64,000 nt of DNA from Hathewaya massiliensis (lineage in GTDB: Bacteria; Bacillota; Clostridia; Clostridiales; Clostridiaceae). The stretch lies in the NCBI RefSeq assembly GCF_902143515.1, contig NZ_CABFVD010000005.1, positions 186,001 to 250,000 of the forward strand, given 5' to 3'. The notes under the pieces are model-generated. The model searched no databases. It worked only from the letters and a program-made list of their open reading frames with translations, and had not been told where the DNA came from. Below, piece after piece: positions 1 to 8,910 of this stretch. Position numbers and translations under genes: made by a program. Position 1 is the stretch's first letter. Each line of letters starts with the position of its first letter.

Positions 1-1
1 G

Positions 2-1171
2 GGTGAAGTTGAAAGAATGATTAAATCTTTTGAAGAAGTTAAGGATTGTAAGGTTATATTAAAGCTACCTGAAAAGGATACCTTTGCTATAAAAGAAAAT
101 CCAAATAAAGCATCAGCAGCGGTATCTATAAAGTTAAAACCAGGATCAAAACAACTAAAGGATGATCAGACAAAGACCATAGTATCTTTGCTTACAGGTG
201 CTGTGGAAAATTTACCAAGGGAAAATGTACATATTGCAGTTAATGGCATAAAACTTGCCACATCTAATCTTTTTGAGAAGGATGGAGAAGAGAGCATATC
301 TACAAATAAGCAACAAGACATGAAAATTGCAAAAGAGCAGGCTTTAAAAGAGAGCATTTTAAATGTATTAAGGCCGGTTTATGGTAATGGAGTAAATGTG
401 GCTGTAAATACAGATTTAAGTTTTGATGCCATAGAAACGCAAAGTAAAGATTACAAAAAAGGTGTAGTAGTAAGTGAGCATAACATAGAAACAACGGATA
501 AAAACAATGATAATAACGTATCTAGTAGTCCTATAGACAATAACATGTCTAACAGGGGCACAGATAATGTAAATAGTAACAATACTTCACAGCACAAGGA
601 AAATACAAAAAACTATAATGTGCCTGAAGTAGTAAAGAAAGAAATACAAGCACCAGGAAAGTTAAGTAAGGTGTCTGTATCTGTTACAGTTGATGAAACC
701 GCTGGAAGATTAGACGATGGGAGTAAAGAAAAGATAAGATCTACTGTTGCCTCTGCTATAGGCTTTGATGCAACAAGAGGAGATACTATAAGTGTTCAAG
801 GGTTTAACTTTAAAAATGGTACAACAGATATAATGGACACTGCTAACCAGGAATTAAAGTTATCTGAGTTAGACAATGAGAAGAAACAATTAGAGAGAAG
901 AATAGGTATAGCTGTAGGAGCTATAATGCTCTTAATTTCAACTCTACTAGTTTATAGAAAACTAAGGAAAAAGGATGAAGAAGATTATATGGAAGAATTT
1001 ACAGATGAGGATCTTATTTCTCCTAAGGAACCTGTTTCCTTTGAACCAATAGTCTTTGAAAAAGAAGATGAAAAATCCCATGTGGAGAAAGAAGTTAAGA
1101 AATATGCTCAAAGCAAACCAGATCAGGTTGCAGAAATTATTAAATCATGGATAGCAGAGGATGAGAGGTGA
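2..1171 (+). CDS. fliF: Flagellar MS-ring protein FliF (5' end outside window)
   Basis: FliF builds the membrane-embedded MS ring on which the export gate and FliG C-ring sit. The reading frame is already open at base 2, and the first visible residues (GEVER...VILKLPEKDTF) fit the middle of FliF, so the ATG at 17 is internal and the gene is truncated by the window edge. A low-complexity Asn/Ser/Thr linker (about codons 165-200 of the visible part) precedes the second ring-building domain. A single transmembrane helix near visible residues 300-320 (IGIAVGAIMLLISTLLVY) is followed by an acidic tail ending in VAEIIKSWIAED, the expected FliG-binding peptide. fliG follows after 6 nt. The family assignment is firm; the N-terminus cannot be judged. 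Confidence 0.95.
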   Translation, partial: GEVERMIKSFEEVKDCKVILKLPEKDTFAIKENPNKASAAVSIKLKPGSKQLKDDQTKTIVSLLTGAVENLPRENVHIAVNGIKLATSNLFEKDGEESISTNKQQDMKIAKEQALKESILNVLRPVYGNGVNVAVNTDLSFDAIETQSKDYKKGVVVSEHNIETTDKNNDNNVSSSPIDNNMSNRGTDNVNSNNTSQHKENTKNYNVPEVVKKEIQAPGKLSKVSVSVTVDETAGRLDDGSKEKIRSTVASAIGFDATRGDTISVQGFNFKNGTTDIMDTANQELKLSELDNEKKQLERRIGIAVGAIMLLISTLLVYRKLRKKDEEDYMEEFTDEDLISPKEPVSFEPIVFEKEDEKSHVEKEVKKYAQSKPDQVAEIIKSWIAEDER

Positions 1172-1177
1172 TAATTC

Positions 1178-2191
1178 ATGCCTAGAAAAGAAGGCTTAAG
1201 TGGTGTGCAAAAGGCAGCAATTTTATTTATAACCTTAGGTCCTGAGGCAGCGGCTAGTATTATAAAAAGATTACCAGAAAGGGAAATACAAAAAATAACC
1301 TTTGAAATAGCAAATATAACTTCTGTAAAGCAAGAAGAAAGACAGGAAATACTAAGTGAATTTATAGAGATGAATAAGGCAAAGGACTTTATTTTAGAAG
1401 GTGGACTAGAATATGCAAGAACACTTTTAGGTAAGGCTCTTGGTAATCAAAGGGCGGAGGAAATATTAGAAAAAGTTACTGAAGCTACTCAGCAGTTTAG
1501 ACCTTTCTCCATTGCAAGAAAGGCAGATGCTCATCAACTGTTAAATGTTATATCCAATGAGCATCCTCAGACTATAGCTTTAATTTTATGTTATCTTCAG
1601 CCAGATAAATCAGCACAGATTATGTCTGCATTGTCAGAAGAGTTACAAGCAGAAGTAGCTTTTAGAGTAGCAACTATGAACAATACATCACCAGTTATGG
1701 TAAAGGAAATTGAAAAAGTTTTAGATAGTAAATTATCTTCTGTTATAAGAACAGAATCAACTAGCATAGGTGGAATTAAGTCCTTAGTTGATATATTAAA
1801 TCAAGTTGATAGAACAACTGAAAAGAATATTACAGAGGGACTTGAAAGAGAAGATGCAGAACTTGCTGAAAAAATTAAGGAATCTATGTTTGTATTTGAA
1901 GATATTATTACTCTTGATGATGTATCTATTCAAAGAATTCTTAGGGAAGTGGATAATAAAGAACTTGCACTGGCACTTAAAGGATGCTCTGAAGACGTTC
2001 AGGAAGTTATATATAGAAATCAATCTAATAGGGCTGCAGCTACTTTAAAAGAAGATATGGAATTCTTAGGACCAGTAAGACTTTTAGACGTAGAGAAAGC
2101 TCAACAAAAGATTGTATCAATTATAAGAAGACTGGATGAATCAGGAGAAATAATAATGGCAAGAGGTGGAGAAGATGCAATCATCGTTTAA
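1178..2191 (+). CDS. fliG: Flagellar motor switch protein FliG
   Basis: FliG is the rotor protein that binds FliF and receives torque from MotA. The 337-residue length is normal. The N-terminal segment (GVQKAAILFITLGPEAAAS) is the FliF-binding domain, the EHPQ motif of the middle domain lies near residue 127, and the charged C-terminal helix region (residues 220-330) is present. GAGGTGAT lies 6 nt before the ATG. It is followed with overlap by fliH, so translation is probably coupled. fliM and fliN, its usual C-ring partners, are not in this window. Confidence 0.97.
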   Translation: MPRKEGLSGVQKAAILFITLGPEAAASIIKRLPEREIQKITFEIANITSVKQEERQEILSEFIEMNKAKDFILEGGLEYARTLLGKALGNQRAEEILEKVTEATQQFRPFSIARKADAHQLLNVISNEHPQTIALILCYLQPDKSAQIMSALSEELQAEVAFRVATMNNTSPVMVKEIEKVLDSKLSSVIRTESTSIGGIKSLVDILNQVDRTTEKNITEGLEREDAELAEKIKESMFVFEDIITLDDVSIQRILREVDNKELALALKGCSEDVQEVIYRNQSNRAAATLKEDMEFLGPVRLLDVEKAQQKIVSIIRRLDESGEIIMARGGEDAIIV

Positions 2192-2909
2192 TGTTATAAA
2201 AAACCCCTACATAAATGTAGAGGGTGATGAGGTAATAGAAACTGAATATGCATCTCCTAAGGCTATAAAAATAGTAGAAATTGAAAAACCACATGTAGAA
2301 CAAAGTATTGAGAAACTTTCTCAAATTATAATAAAGGATGCTAGAATTAAAGCAGAAGCTTTATTAGAAGAAGCAAAAAACAGAGCTCTTTCTATTCAAA
2401 AGGAAGCCCATGATTTTGGATATGATGAAGGCTTTAATAAAGGATATGCAGAAGGCATGGAAAAATCCTTAAGAGAAGGAAGAGAAAAAAAAGAAGAGAT
2501 TATAAATAGTGCAGAAAAACTTTTATATAGTGCAAAAGAGCAATATGCAGGGTATTTTAAAGAAAAGGAAAAAGAATTACTAAGTATAATTTATGAAATT
2601 GCTTATAATTACCTAAAAAAAGAAGTGGAAAATGAAAGCTCAATAACCAGTATGATTAAAGAAGAGTTAGTTAAAATAAAAAAATCTCACACAATTTTAA
2701 TAAAAATACACCCAAATTATATGGAAGAGCTGGAAAAGAATTTAGAGTTATGGAAGACAACACTTGGGTTAAAGGAAAATGTATTTTTACTTCCAGATGA
2801 GAGCATGGAACTTGGAGAGGTTATTATAGAAAAGGATAATGGGAAAATTGTTTTAAATCTTCAATATGCTATGGATAAAATTAAAAATGAGATATTTAGT
2901 AGAGGATAG
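2175..2909 (+). CDS. fliH: Flagellar assembly protein FliH
   Basis: FliH is the peripheral stator that regulates and tethers the export ATPase FliI. I place the start at ATG 2175, inside the end of fliG, because AGAGGTGG lies 5-6 nt upstream; an upstream in-frame GTG at 2166 falls in that ribosome binding site. The 244-residue product has a Lys/Glu-rich coiled-coil centre (residues 40-130) with GxxxG-like repeats (FGYDEGFNKGYAEGMEK), typical of FliH, and a C-terminal V/A-ATPase subunit E-like domain ending in DGKIVLNLQYAMDKI-type sequence. Sequence conservation in FliH is low, so the call also rests on its position between fliG and fliI. Confidence 0.9.
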   Translation: MQSSFNVIKNPYINVEGDEVIETEYASPKAIKIVEIEKPHVEQSIEKLSQIIIKDARIKAEALLEEAKNRALSIQKEAHDFGYDEGFNKGYAEGMEKSLREGREKKEEIINSAEKLLYSAKEQYAGYFKEKEKELLSIIYEIAYNYLKKEVENESSITSMIKEELVKIKKSHTILIKIHPNYMEELEKNLELWKTTLGLKENVFLLPDESMELGEVIIEKDNGKIVLNLQYAMDKIKNEIFSRG

Positions 2910-2923
2910 GTGAAAGGTTAATT

Positions 2924-4264
2924 ATGGAAATTAACTTTGATAAAATAAAAGAAAAAGTATCAAATACTAACCTAGTATATTATGAAGGTAGAGTTAAAAA
3001 TGTAATTGGACTTACTATAGAAGTTACTGGAATTAGAGCTTTTGTTGGAGAAGTTTGCATTATATATAATGAAATGTCTAATAAAATAGATTGTGAAGTT
3101 GTAGGTTTTAAAAATGAAGATGTAATTTTAATGCCTTTAGGTGAACTTGTGGGTATATCACCAGGATGTATTGTGGTACCTACAGGTAAACCCTTAAATG
3201 TAAAGTGTTCATATTCTCTTTTAGGAAAAGTTTTAGATGGATTAGGTAATCCGTTGAATGAGGAAAATAAAATGGAAGAAATAATTGGTGGGGAATCCTA
3301 TGCCATGGATTCTTCACCACCAGATCCTTTAAAAAGGAGAAGAATAAAAGATATTCTTCCTACAGGAGTAAAAGCAATAGATGGTTTTCTAACCTGTGGG
3401 GAAGGACAGAGGATAGGAATATTTGCAGGAAGTGGAGTAGGTAAAAGTACTACGCTTGGCATGATAGCAAGGGAAGCTAAGGCAGATATTAATGTAATTG
3501 CGCTTATAGGAGAAAGAGGAAGAGAAGTTAAGGACTTTTTGGAAAAGGATCTAGGAGAAGAGGGCCTAAAGAAGTCTGTAATAATTTGTGCAACTTCAGA
3601 TAAACCTGCCCTAGTAAGACTTAAAGGTGCATTTACAGCTACAGCTATAGCAGAGTATTTTAGAGACCAAGGTAAAAAAGTTATATTAATGATGGACTCA
3701 GTAACTAGGTTTGCCATGGCTCAAAGAGAAGTTGGACTTGCCATAGGGGAACCACCAGCTACAAAAGGATATACTCCTTCAGTTTTTGCAATGTTACCTA
3801 GATTAATGGAAAGAGCAGGAACTTCAGATAAAGGATCTATTACAGCTTTTTATACAGTGCTAGTAGATGGAGATGACTTTAATGAGCCTATAGCAGATGC
3901 TGTTAGAGGTATACTAGATGGACATATTGTATTATCTAGAAAACTAGCAGGGAAAAACCATTATCCAGCAATTGATATATTAAATTCAGTAAGTAGATTA
4001 ATGAGTGAGATTGCAAGTGAAGACCATAAAAAAGCATCTTCTTTTGCAAGGGATTTGTTAGCTACATATAAAGATTCAGAAGACTTAATAAATATAGGTG
4101 CTTATGCTGAAGGAAGTAATAAAAAGTTAGACATAGCTATGCAATATCATCCATATATAATAAAGTATTTAAAACAAGGAATAAAAGATAAGAGTACTAT
4201 GAATGAAAGTATAGAACAGCTGGTAGGACTTTTTAAAGGTAATGAACACTTATATGATATATAA
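2924..4264 (+). CDS. fliI: Flagellum-specific export ATPase FliI
   Basis: FliI is the F1-beta-like hexameric ATPase that energises flagellar type III export in the cytoplasm. At 446 residues it has the usual length. Walker A (GSGVGKST) is at about residues 169-176, the Walker B region is VILMMDSVTRFA, and GYTPSVFAMLPRLMERAG matches the conserved core of the family. AGGTGAAAGG precedes the ATG. The gene lies between fliH (its regulator) and fliJ (the central stalk), the standard order. Confidence 0.97.
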   Translation: MEINFDKIKEKVSNTNLVYYEGRVKNVIGLTIEVTGIRAFVGEVCIIYNEMSNKIDCEVVGFKNEDVILMPLGELVGISPGCIVVPTGKPLNVKCSYSLLGKVLDGLGNPLNEENKMEEIIGGESYAMDSSPPDPLKRRRIKDILPTGVKAIDGFLTCGEGQRIGIFAGSGVGKSTTLGMIAREAKADINVIALIGERGREVKDFLEKDLGEEGLKKSVIICATSDKPALVRLKGAFTATAIAEYFRDQGKKVILMMDSVTRFAMAQREVGLAIGEPPATKGYTPSVFAMLPRLMERAGTSDKGSITAFYTVLVDGDDFNEPIADAVRGILDGHIVLSRKLAGKNHYPAIDILNSVSRLMSEIASEDHKKASSFARDLLATYKDSEDLINIGAYAEGSNKKLDIAMQYHPYIIKYLKQGIKDKSTMNESIEQLVGLFKGNEHLYDI

Positions 4265-4285
4265 ATTTATATAGGAGGTCTTTAA

Positions 4286-4732
4286 TTGAGTAATAAATTC
4301 AATTTTAAACTTCAAAAGCTTTTAGATATAAGAGAAAAAGAAGAAGAACTGAGTAAGGTAGCATTTAAAAAAGCATCAGAAGAAAAAAAGCAAGTTGAAA
4401 ACAAAATAATAAATCTTAAGGAAAATTATAAGAAATATAATATATTTAACTCTGATGAGAGTATTATAGATAGAAAATTAAAAGTATCTTATTTAAAATG
4501 CTTAGACTCATCTATTAATAGTGCCAACATTGAATTGCATGAAAAAGATGAGATGTTATATGAAAAACGAAAAGATCTTATGGAAAAACAGGTTAAAAGA
4601 AAAACTGTTGAGACTTTAAAAGAAAATTATTATGCAGAATTTTTAAAAGAAACAAATATGGTAGAGCAGAGGTTAAATGATGAATTTGCTCTTTATGGAT
4701 TTATTAGGGCAAGCAGGGAGTTGAGAAAATGA
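4286..4732 (+). CDS. fliJ: Flagellar export protein FliJ
   Basis: This 148-residue protein is almost entirely charged coiled coil (KLLDIREKEEEL..., many heptads), as expected for FliJ, the stalk that fits into the FliI ring and contacts FlhA. It starts with TTG 4286, 8 nt after a perfect AGGAGG. The first residues (KFNFKLQKLLDIREKEEE) resemble the conserved FliJ N-terminus. The final codons overlap the start of fliK by 4 nt (ATGA). Identity rests on N-terminal pattern, length and synteny. Confidence 0.9.
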   Translation: MSNKFNFKLQKLLDIREKEEELSKVAFKKASEEKKQVENKIINLKENYKKYNIFNSDESIIDRKLKVSYLKCLDSSINSANIELHEKDEMLYEKRKDLMEKQVKRKTVETLKENYYAEFLKETNMVEQRLNDEFALYGFIRASRELRK

Positions 4733-6198
4733 GCGGAGTAAATGTAAGCACTTTAGGAGTTAATTCATTATCCCAAGATACAAAAAAAATTACTAATAAG
4801 AGTGAAAATATAGGACAAAAAAATAATAAAGATTTCAATTTAATTTTAAATAAAGCTTTTAATAAGAAGCAAGAGAGTATAAACAGTGAAAATCAACAGG
4901 TTAATTATAATAAAGATAAAGTACAACCCTTAAATAAAGATATGCCAGAAGTAGATTTTAAAGAAAAATTAAAAAAGTACTTTAAATCTTTAAAGGATGA
5001 AAAAGGTTTAAGGGATGAGGATTTAATGGATCCAAATGGAGATTTACTTCAGTATTTATATAGTGTACTTAATATTATAAATACTCCAGAAACAGATAAG
5101 CCTCTTATAGATAGTAATGTAATAGACTTATCTAAAAATGAAATGGATAATATATCAGCTAATAACCTTAAATCAAATTCTAAAGATATATTTATATATT
5201 TAAATGAATTAATTTCAAAAGAATTTAATTCTGAAGATAGCAAACTTTCAATAAAAAATATAGTACCATCAGAAGACTTTAATGATGTATTGAAAAAAAT
5301 TAATGATATGTTGGAAGAAATTTACGGTGAGCAAGTTTTTGGATTAAATAATAATAATGAAAAAAAAGATTCTATTTATTTACTTAATAAGAATTTAGGT
5401 AGTGAAGGTTATGTGGAAAATTCAGCTAATAGTGATTTCCTACAAAAATTAGGTAATAAAGAAGTTAAGTTAAATCAAGCTATACTTAATGAAAAAGATA
5501 ATAAATCTGAAGAAAGTATAATTAAACCTAATGAATTTTTAAATAAGGGTATAAGCTCAAGTTCAGAGGATAATAAAGAGTATTTTAGTAATTTGAAAAG
5601 TTCAGCAGATAATTCTAGTTCTTTTAATAAAGATGAGGAACTATTAAAAAGTTTAAGTGAGGATAAGGAAAATGACAAATTTTCTAATAAGGTAAACTTA
5701 AATGTAATGAAATTTGAAGGACTTAAGAACAATGCAGTAGAATCTACTGATACAAATATTCCTATAGTTAGAAAAGAAGCTCTTCAGCAAGATGTGATAA
5801 AATGGGTAAAATTTATGAATACTGAGAGTATGAAGGAACTTACATTAAAAGTTGTACCAAGGGAACTGGGAGAAATAGTCCTTAAGGTAAGTTTAGATTC
5901 TGGAGTTATGAAGGCAGAAATCTTGTCTAATAACAAAGATACTTATAAGTTACTTCAAAATAACATAGTGGAAATTACAAATAAACTTCAAAATGATTCT
6001 ACTAAAGTTCAAGAAGTCTCTGTAAACATATATAGTGATAACTATATGGGAAAAGGACATGAAAATTTACAAGAAAATGAAAGAGAAAGCTTCAATAATA
6101 AAAATAAACAAAACGGAAAAAGAAGTATTGAAGCTATAGATGCAATAGAGGAAGAAGAAACATCACCTTTAAATGAGGTGTTAAACAAGTTAGCCTAG
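4729..6198 (+). CDS. fliK: Flagellar hook-length control protein FliK
   Basis: FliK is the secreted ruler that measures the hook and triggers the export switch in FlhB. The first ~350 residues are Asn/Lys/Ser-rich low complexity with no fixed motif, as usual for the ruler part. Residues ~365-440 form the C-terminal hook-length domain, recognisable from LTLKVVPRELGEIVLKVSL followed by a MKAEIL...LLQNNI pattern. The ATG at 4729 overlaps the fliJ stop, so the two are probably translationally coupled. It sits directly before the hook cap gene flgD, its normal neighbour. Confidence 0.9.
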   Translation: MSGVNVSTLGVNSLSQDTKKITNKSENIGQKNNKDFNLILNKAFNKKQESINSENQQVNYNKDKVQPLNKDMPEVDFKEKLKKYFKSLKDEKGLRDEDLMDPNGDLLQYLYSVLNIINTPETDKPLIDSNVIDLSKNEMDNISANNLKSNSKDIFIYLNELISKEFNSEDSKLSIKNIVPSEDFNDVLKKINDMLEEIYGEQVFGLNNNNEKKDSIYLLNKNLGSEGYVENSANSDFLQKLGNKEVKLNQAILNEKDNKSEESIIKPNEFLNKGISSSSEDNKEYFSNLKSSADNSSSFNKDEELLKSLSEDKENDKFSNKVNLNVMKFEGLKNNAVESTDTNIPIVRKEALQQDVIKWVKFMNTESMKELTLKVVPRELGEIVLKVSLDSGVMKAEILSNNKDTYKLLQNNIVEITNKLQNDSTKVQEVSVNIYSDNYMGKGHENLQENERESFNNKNKQNGKRSIEAIDAIEEEETSPLNEVLNKLA

Positions 6199-6212
6199 AT
6201 AGGAGGGGAATT

Positions 6213-7157
6213 ATGCCAGACTTAAATGTTCAAAACAATATTTCCTTTGGAAAAGCTCCTACCTTAGAAGAAAGCAAAAAAAAGAATGGAGCTACAGACA
6301 GAGGAACAAAAATTGTAAAAAATAAAAGTGAATTAGATAAAAATGCTTTTTTAAAAATTCTAGCAGCTGAGCTTAAATATCAAAATCCCTTTGATGTAAA
6401 GGACAATACTCAATTTGTCTCTCAATTAGCTCAATTTTCAGCTATGGAGCAAGTTACCAATTTAAACTCTACTATGTCAGCCTCTAGTGCATATGCTCTA
6501 GTAGGTAAAACTGTAGCTTTTAATAGTTACGATATTTATGGAAACCAATATGGTGGAGTTGTACAAAATGTTGTAAAAAAAGGTGATAATGTATTACTGG
6601 AAGTTAATGTGCGTGAAGGTAATAAAATAGTACCTAAGCAGTTTGAACTTAAAGATTTAAGTGAGGTACTTAATGTACCAGATGAATCTTTAAATCTTAA
6701 CTACAATTTAAATTTCCTTTTAAGTTCTTCACTTATTGGAAAAGGTGTAGAAGTTATGCAAGAAGATGGACTATATGAAGGTAAGGTTAAAGCTGTTTAT
6801 AGAGACGGTGCAAATATAAACCTAACCTTAGATATTGAAGGAAAATATATAAAAGAAGAGATGAATTTAAAAGAAGGCTTCTCTAAAGATGCACCTGTAG
6901 TAAATGGAATTTACAAAGGAGAAAATAGTGCCTTATTAAAATTAAAATATAATAAAGAGAATAATAACTATGAATATAGTACTGATGATGGACAATGGAA
7001 AGAATATAAAAAGGGTGATGAAATAAATGGTGTTAAAATTGCTCTTCCTAAAGAAAGTCCACTTTCTAATGTCTCTTGGGATTTAATATTAAAGGCTTCG
7101 GAAAGAGGAGAAAAAGATGTTAGCTCAAGAGATATACTTGTAGTTAAAAATTCTTAG
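6213..7157 (+). CDS. flgD: Flagellar hook capping protein FlgD
   Basis: FlgD is exported and forms the scaffold on which hook subunits assemble. The N-terminal hallmark FLKILAAELKYQNPFDVKD followed by NTQFVSQLAQFSAMEQV is at about residues 46-85. After a beta-rich region the C-terminal part (residues ~170-314) repeats a beta-rich pattern (LIGKGVEVMQEDGLYEGKV). At 314 residues it is longer than the enteric proteins of about 230, with the extra length at the C-terminus. GGAGGGG is 6 nt before the ATG. No gene lies between flgD and flgE, although many Firmicutes carry a small TIGR02530-type gene there. Confidence 0.95.
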   Translation: MPDLNVQNNISFGKAPTLEESKKKNGATDRGTKIVKNKSELDKNAFLKILAAELKYQNPFDVKDNTQFVSQLAQFSAMEQVTNLNSTMSASSAYALVGKTVAFNSYDIYGNQYGGVVQNVVKKGDNVLLEVNVREGNKIVPKQFELKDLSEVLNVPDESLNLNYNLNFLLSSSLIGKGVEVMQEDGLYEGKVKAVYRDGANINLTLDIEGKYIKEEMNLKEGFSKDAPVVNGIYKGENSALLKLKYNKENNNYEYSTDDGQWKEYKKGDEINGVKIALPKESPLSNVSWDLILKASERGEKDVSSRDILVVKNS

Positions 7158-7182
7158 TTACATAAATTAAGGAGGAATTATT

Positions 7183-8619
7183 ATGTTAAGATCCATGTAT
7201 TCTGGAATTTCAGGAATGAAAGTAAACCAAGTAAAATTAGACGTACTAGGTAATAATATAGCCAATTCATCAACAACAGCATTTAAAAGCTCAAGAGTTA
7301 GATTTCAAGATATGCTAAGCCAAAATACCATAAGTGCATCATCACCATCAAGAAACCAAGGTGGTGTTAATCCAGGACAAGTAGGATTAGGAGTTAGGGT
7401 ATCAGGTATAGATTCTATAGTTACTCAAGGTATGATGCAACCTACAGGAAGAAACCTAGATGTAGCCGTAGATGGAACAGGATATTTTATAGTAGGTACA
7501 GGTCCACTTCCAGCTAGTAATAATCAAGGAGTTTCCTTAGACCCTAGAGATTATACTGTAAGAAATTCTAATGGTATGTCAATAAATTACACAAGAGATG
7601 GAGCTTTAGCTTTAGATTATGCAGGAAACCTATTGACTTCCGATGGATATAGGGTTTTAGGTTATGCAGTAAATGAACAAGGTGGATATAACAAAGACAC
7701 TTTAAGTATAGATTACAATAAAAATGGAACATGTTCCTTTGTAGATGCTAATAGTGAATTTGGGTTAAAAGCAGGAAACACCTTAGTTCCACTTAAGATA
7801 ACAGATAGTATTCATATGAATGCATCTGTAGTTAAGGGTGATTATATGACATATACAGGTAGCGGGGATAAAAGTAAAATAAAACAAACAAAAGCAGCGG
7901 ATGGCACGGTTACATACTCCATTCCTAAAATTACTTTAAGTACTGAAAAATATAATGGAAAAAATGATTTAAAGGTAGAGTTAAAATATGAATTACATCC
8001 TACTGCTAAAGCTCCTGCTGCTCCTGCGGAGAAGTGGGGTTGGAATATCTATATAAATGGTGAAAATTTTAACTTAGATAAAGATGGACTTTATACTGAT
8101 AAGACTACAATCGATCTTAAAGCTAATGGAATAACCACAGAAGACTGTACACTTACAGTAACTAAACCAGATTTTAATGGTACACCTAGTAATGAAGAAA
8201 TAGCTAAATATTCTTGGGCTACAGATATTTCAGCTGAGGGTGAAAAAAGAGTAAGAACTTTTATGATAGAAAAAAGTGGTCTTTTAAAGGCTGTTTTAGA
8301 AGATGGTAAGGTTGGAGTTCTTGGACAAGTTGCCATGGCCGCTTTTAAAAATCCAGAAGGTCTTGAGAGAATGGGCAAAAACCTATATTCTAATTCAGCT
8401 AACTCAGGAGAGGCTGTAGTTAGAAGTGGAGTAGGTGCTACTATAAGTAATGAAGAGGGCTTTGGAGATTGTGCTCAGGGTATGCTTGAAATGTCCAATG
8501 TAGACTTAGCAGAACAATTTACTGATATGATTGTTGCAAATAGAGCATTCCAAGCAAGTTCAAAAATGATCTCAACTGGAGATGAAATTCTTCAAGATAT
8601 TATAAACCTAAAAAGGTAA
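7183..8619 (+). CDS. flgE: Flagellar hook protein FlgE
   Basis: FlgE is the structural subunit of the flexible hook. The N-terminus (MLRSMYSGISGMKVNQVKL then LGNNIANSSTTAFKSSR) and the C-terminus (SNVDLAEQFTDMIVANRAF...LQDIINLKR) are the paired rod/hook helices that form the D0 coiled coil. The 478-residue length leaves room for variable outer domains between residues ~150 and 370, where a Pro/Ala stretch (TAKAPAAPAEKW) occurs. AAGGAGGAAT precedes the ATG. A perfect 17-bp hairpin follows the stop codon. Confidence 0.96.
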   Translation: MLRSMYSGISGMKVNQVKLDVLGNNIANSSTTAFKSSRVRFQDMLSQNTISASSPSRNQGGVNPGQVGLGVRVSGIDSIVTQGMMQPTGRNLDVAVDGTGYFIVGTGPLPASNNQGVSLDPRDYTVRNSNGMSINYTRDGALALDYAGNLLTSDGYRVLGYAVNEQGGYNKDTLSIDYNKNGTCSFVDANSEFGLKAGNTLVPLKITDSIHMNASVVKGDYMTYTGSGDKSKIKQTKAADGTVTYSIPKITLSTEKYNGKNDLKVELKYELHPTAKAPAAPAEKWGWNIYINGENFNLDKDGLYTDKTTIDLKANGITTEDCTLTVTKPDFNGTPSNEEIAKYSWATDISAEGEKRVRTFMIEKSGLLKAVLEDGKVGVLGQVAMAAFKNPEGLERMGKNLYSNSANSGEAVVRSGVGATISNEEGFGDCAQGMLEMSNVDLAEQFTDMIVANRAFQASSKMISTGDEILQDIINLKR

Positions 8620-8624
8620 TTAGA

Positions 8625-8663
8625 TAGGCTATAGAGTATACTCTTAGTATACTCTATAGCCTA
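8625..8663 (+). promoter_or_regulatory. Perfect 17-bp mRNA hairpin between flgE and flbD
   Basis: The arms taggctatagagtatac (8625-8641) and its exact reverse complement (8647-8663) enclose the 5-nt loop tctta. There is no T-run after it; instead the flbD ribosome binding site AAAGAGGTGAT begins 2 nt downstream. It begins 6 nt after the flgE stop. This fits an mRNA-stabilising or processing structure, or a leaky attenuator, rather than a rho-independent terminator. The structure is seen directly; the role is inference. Confidence 0.75.
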
Positions 8664-8679
8664 TAAAGAGGTGATTTTA

Positions 8680-8874
8680 GTGATTGAATTACATGGTCTA
8701 AATGGAAGTAAGTTTTATTTGAATCAAGATAAGATAGAGAAAATAGAAGAAATACCTGAAACAGTAATTACCTTAATTAATGATAGAAAATATCTAGTAA
8801 AAGAAAGTGTTAATGAAATACAGAGAAAAATAATTAATTTTAAGAAAAATATTTACACAGGAAATTTGGAGTAG
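8680..8874 (+). CDS. flbD: Flagellar protein FlbD
   Basis: FlbD is a small conserved protein of Firmicute and spirochete flagellar operons whose role is still poorly defined. I choose GTG 8680, because AAAGAGGTGAT lies just upstream and the resulting N-terminus MIELHGLNGSKFYLN matches the family pattern (MI-x-x-x-x-LNG-x-x-x-x-LN). An in-frame GTG at 8671 is part of that ribosome binding site. The product is 64 residues. Its location between flgE and motA is conserved in Gram-positive motility operons. Confidence 0.88.
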   Translation: MIELHGLNGSKFYLNQDKIEKIEEIPETVITLINDRKYLVKESVNEIQRKIINFKKNIYTGNLE

Positions 8875-8910
8875 AGGGATGAACATCACCTTTATACAGG
8901 AGGAATTGTC

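Noticed and set aside
1806-2048. 80-codon + strand frame inside fliG
   Set aside because: It overlaps the conserved C-terminal domain of FliG in another frame and shows no family signal.
3298-3717. 139-codon minus-strand frame inside fliI, and similar antisense frames at 32979-33389, 45785-46261 and 51582-52088
   Set aside because: All are opposite strongly conserved genes and show only hydrophobic/Ser-rich antisense composition.
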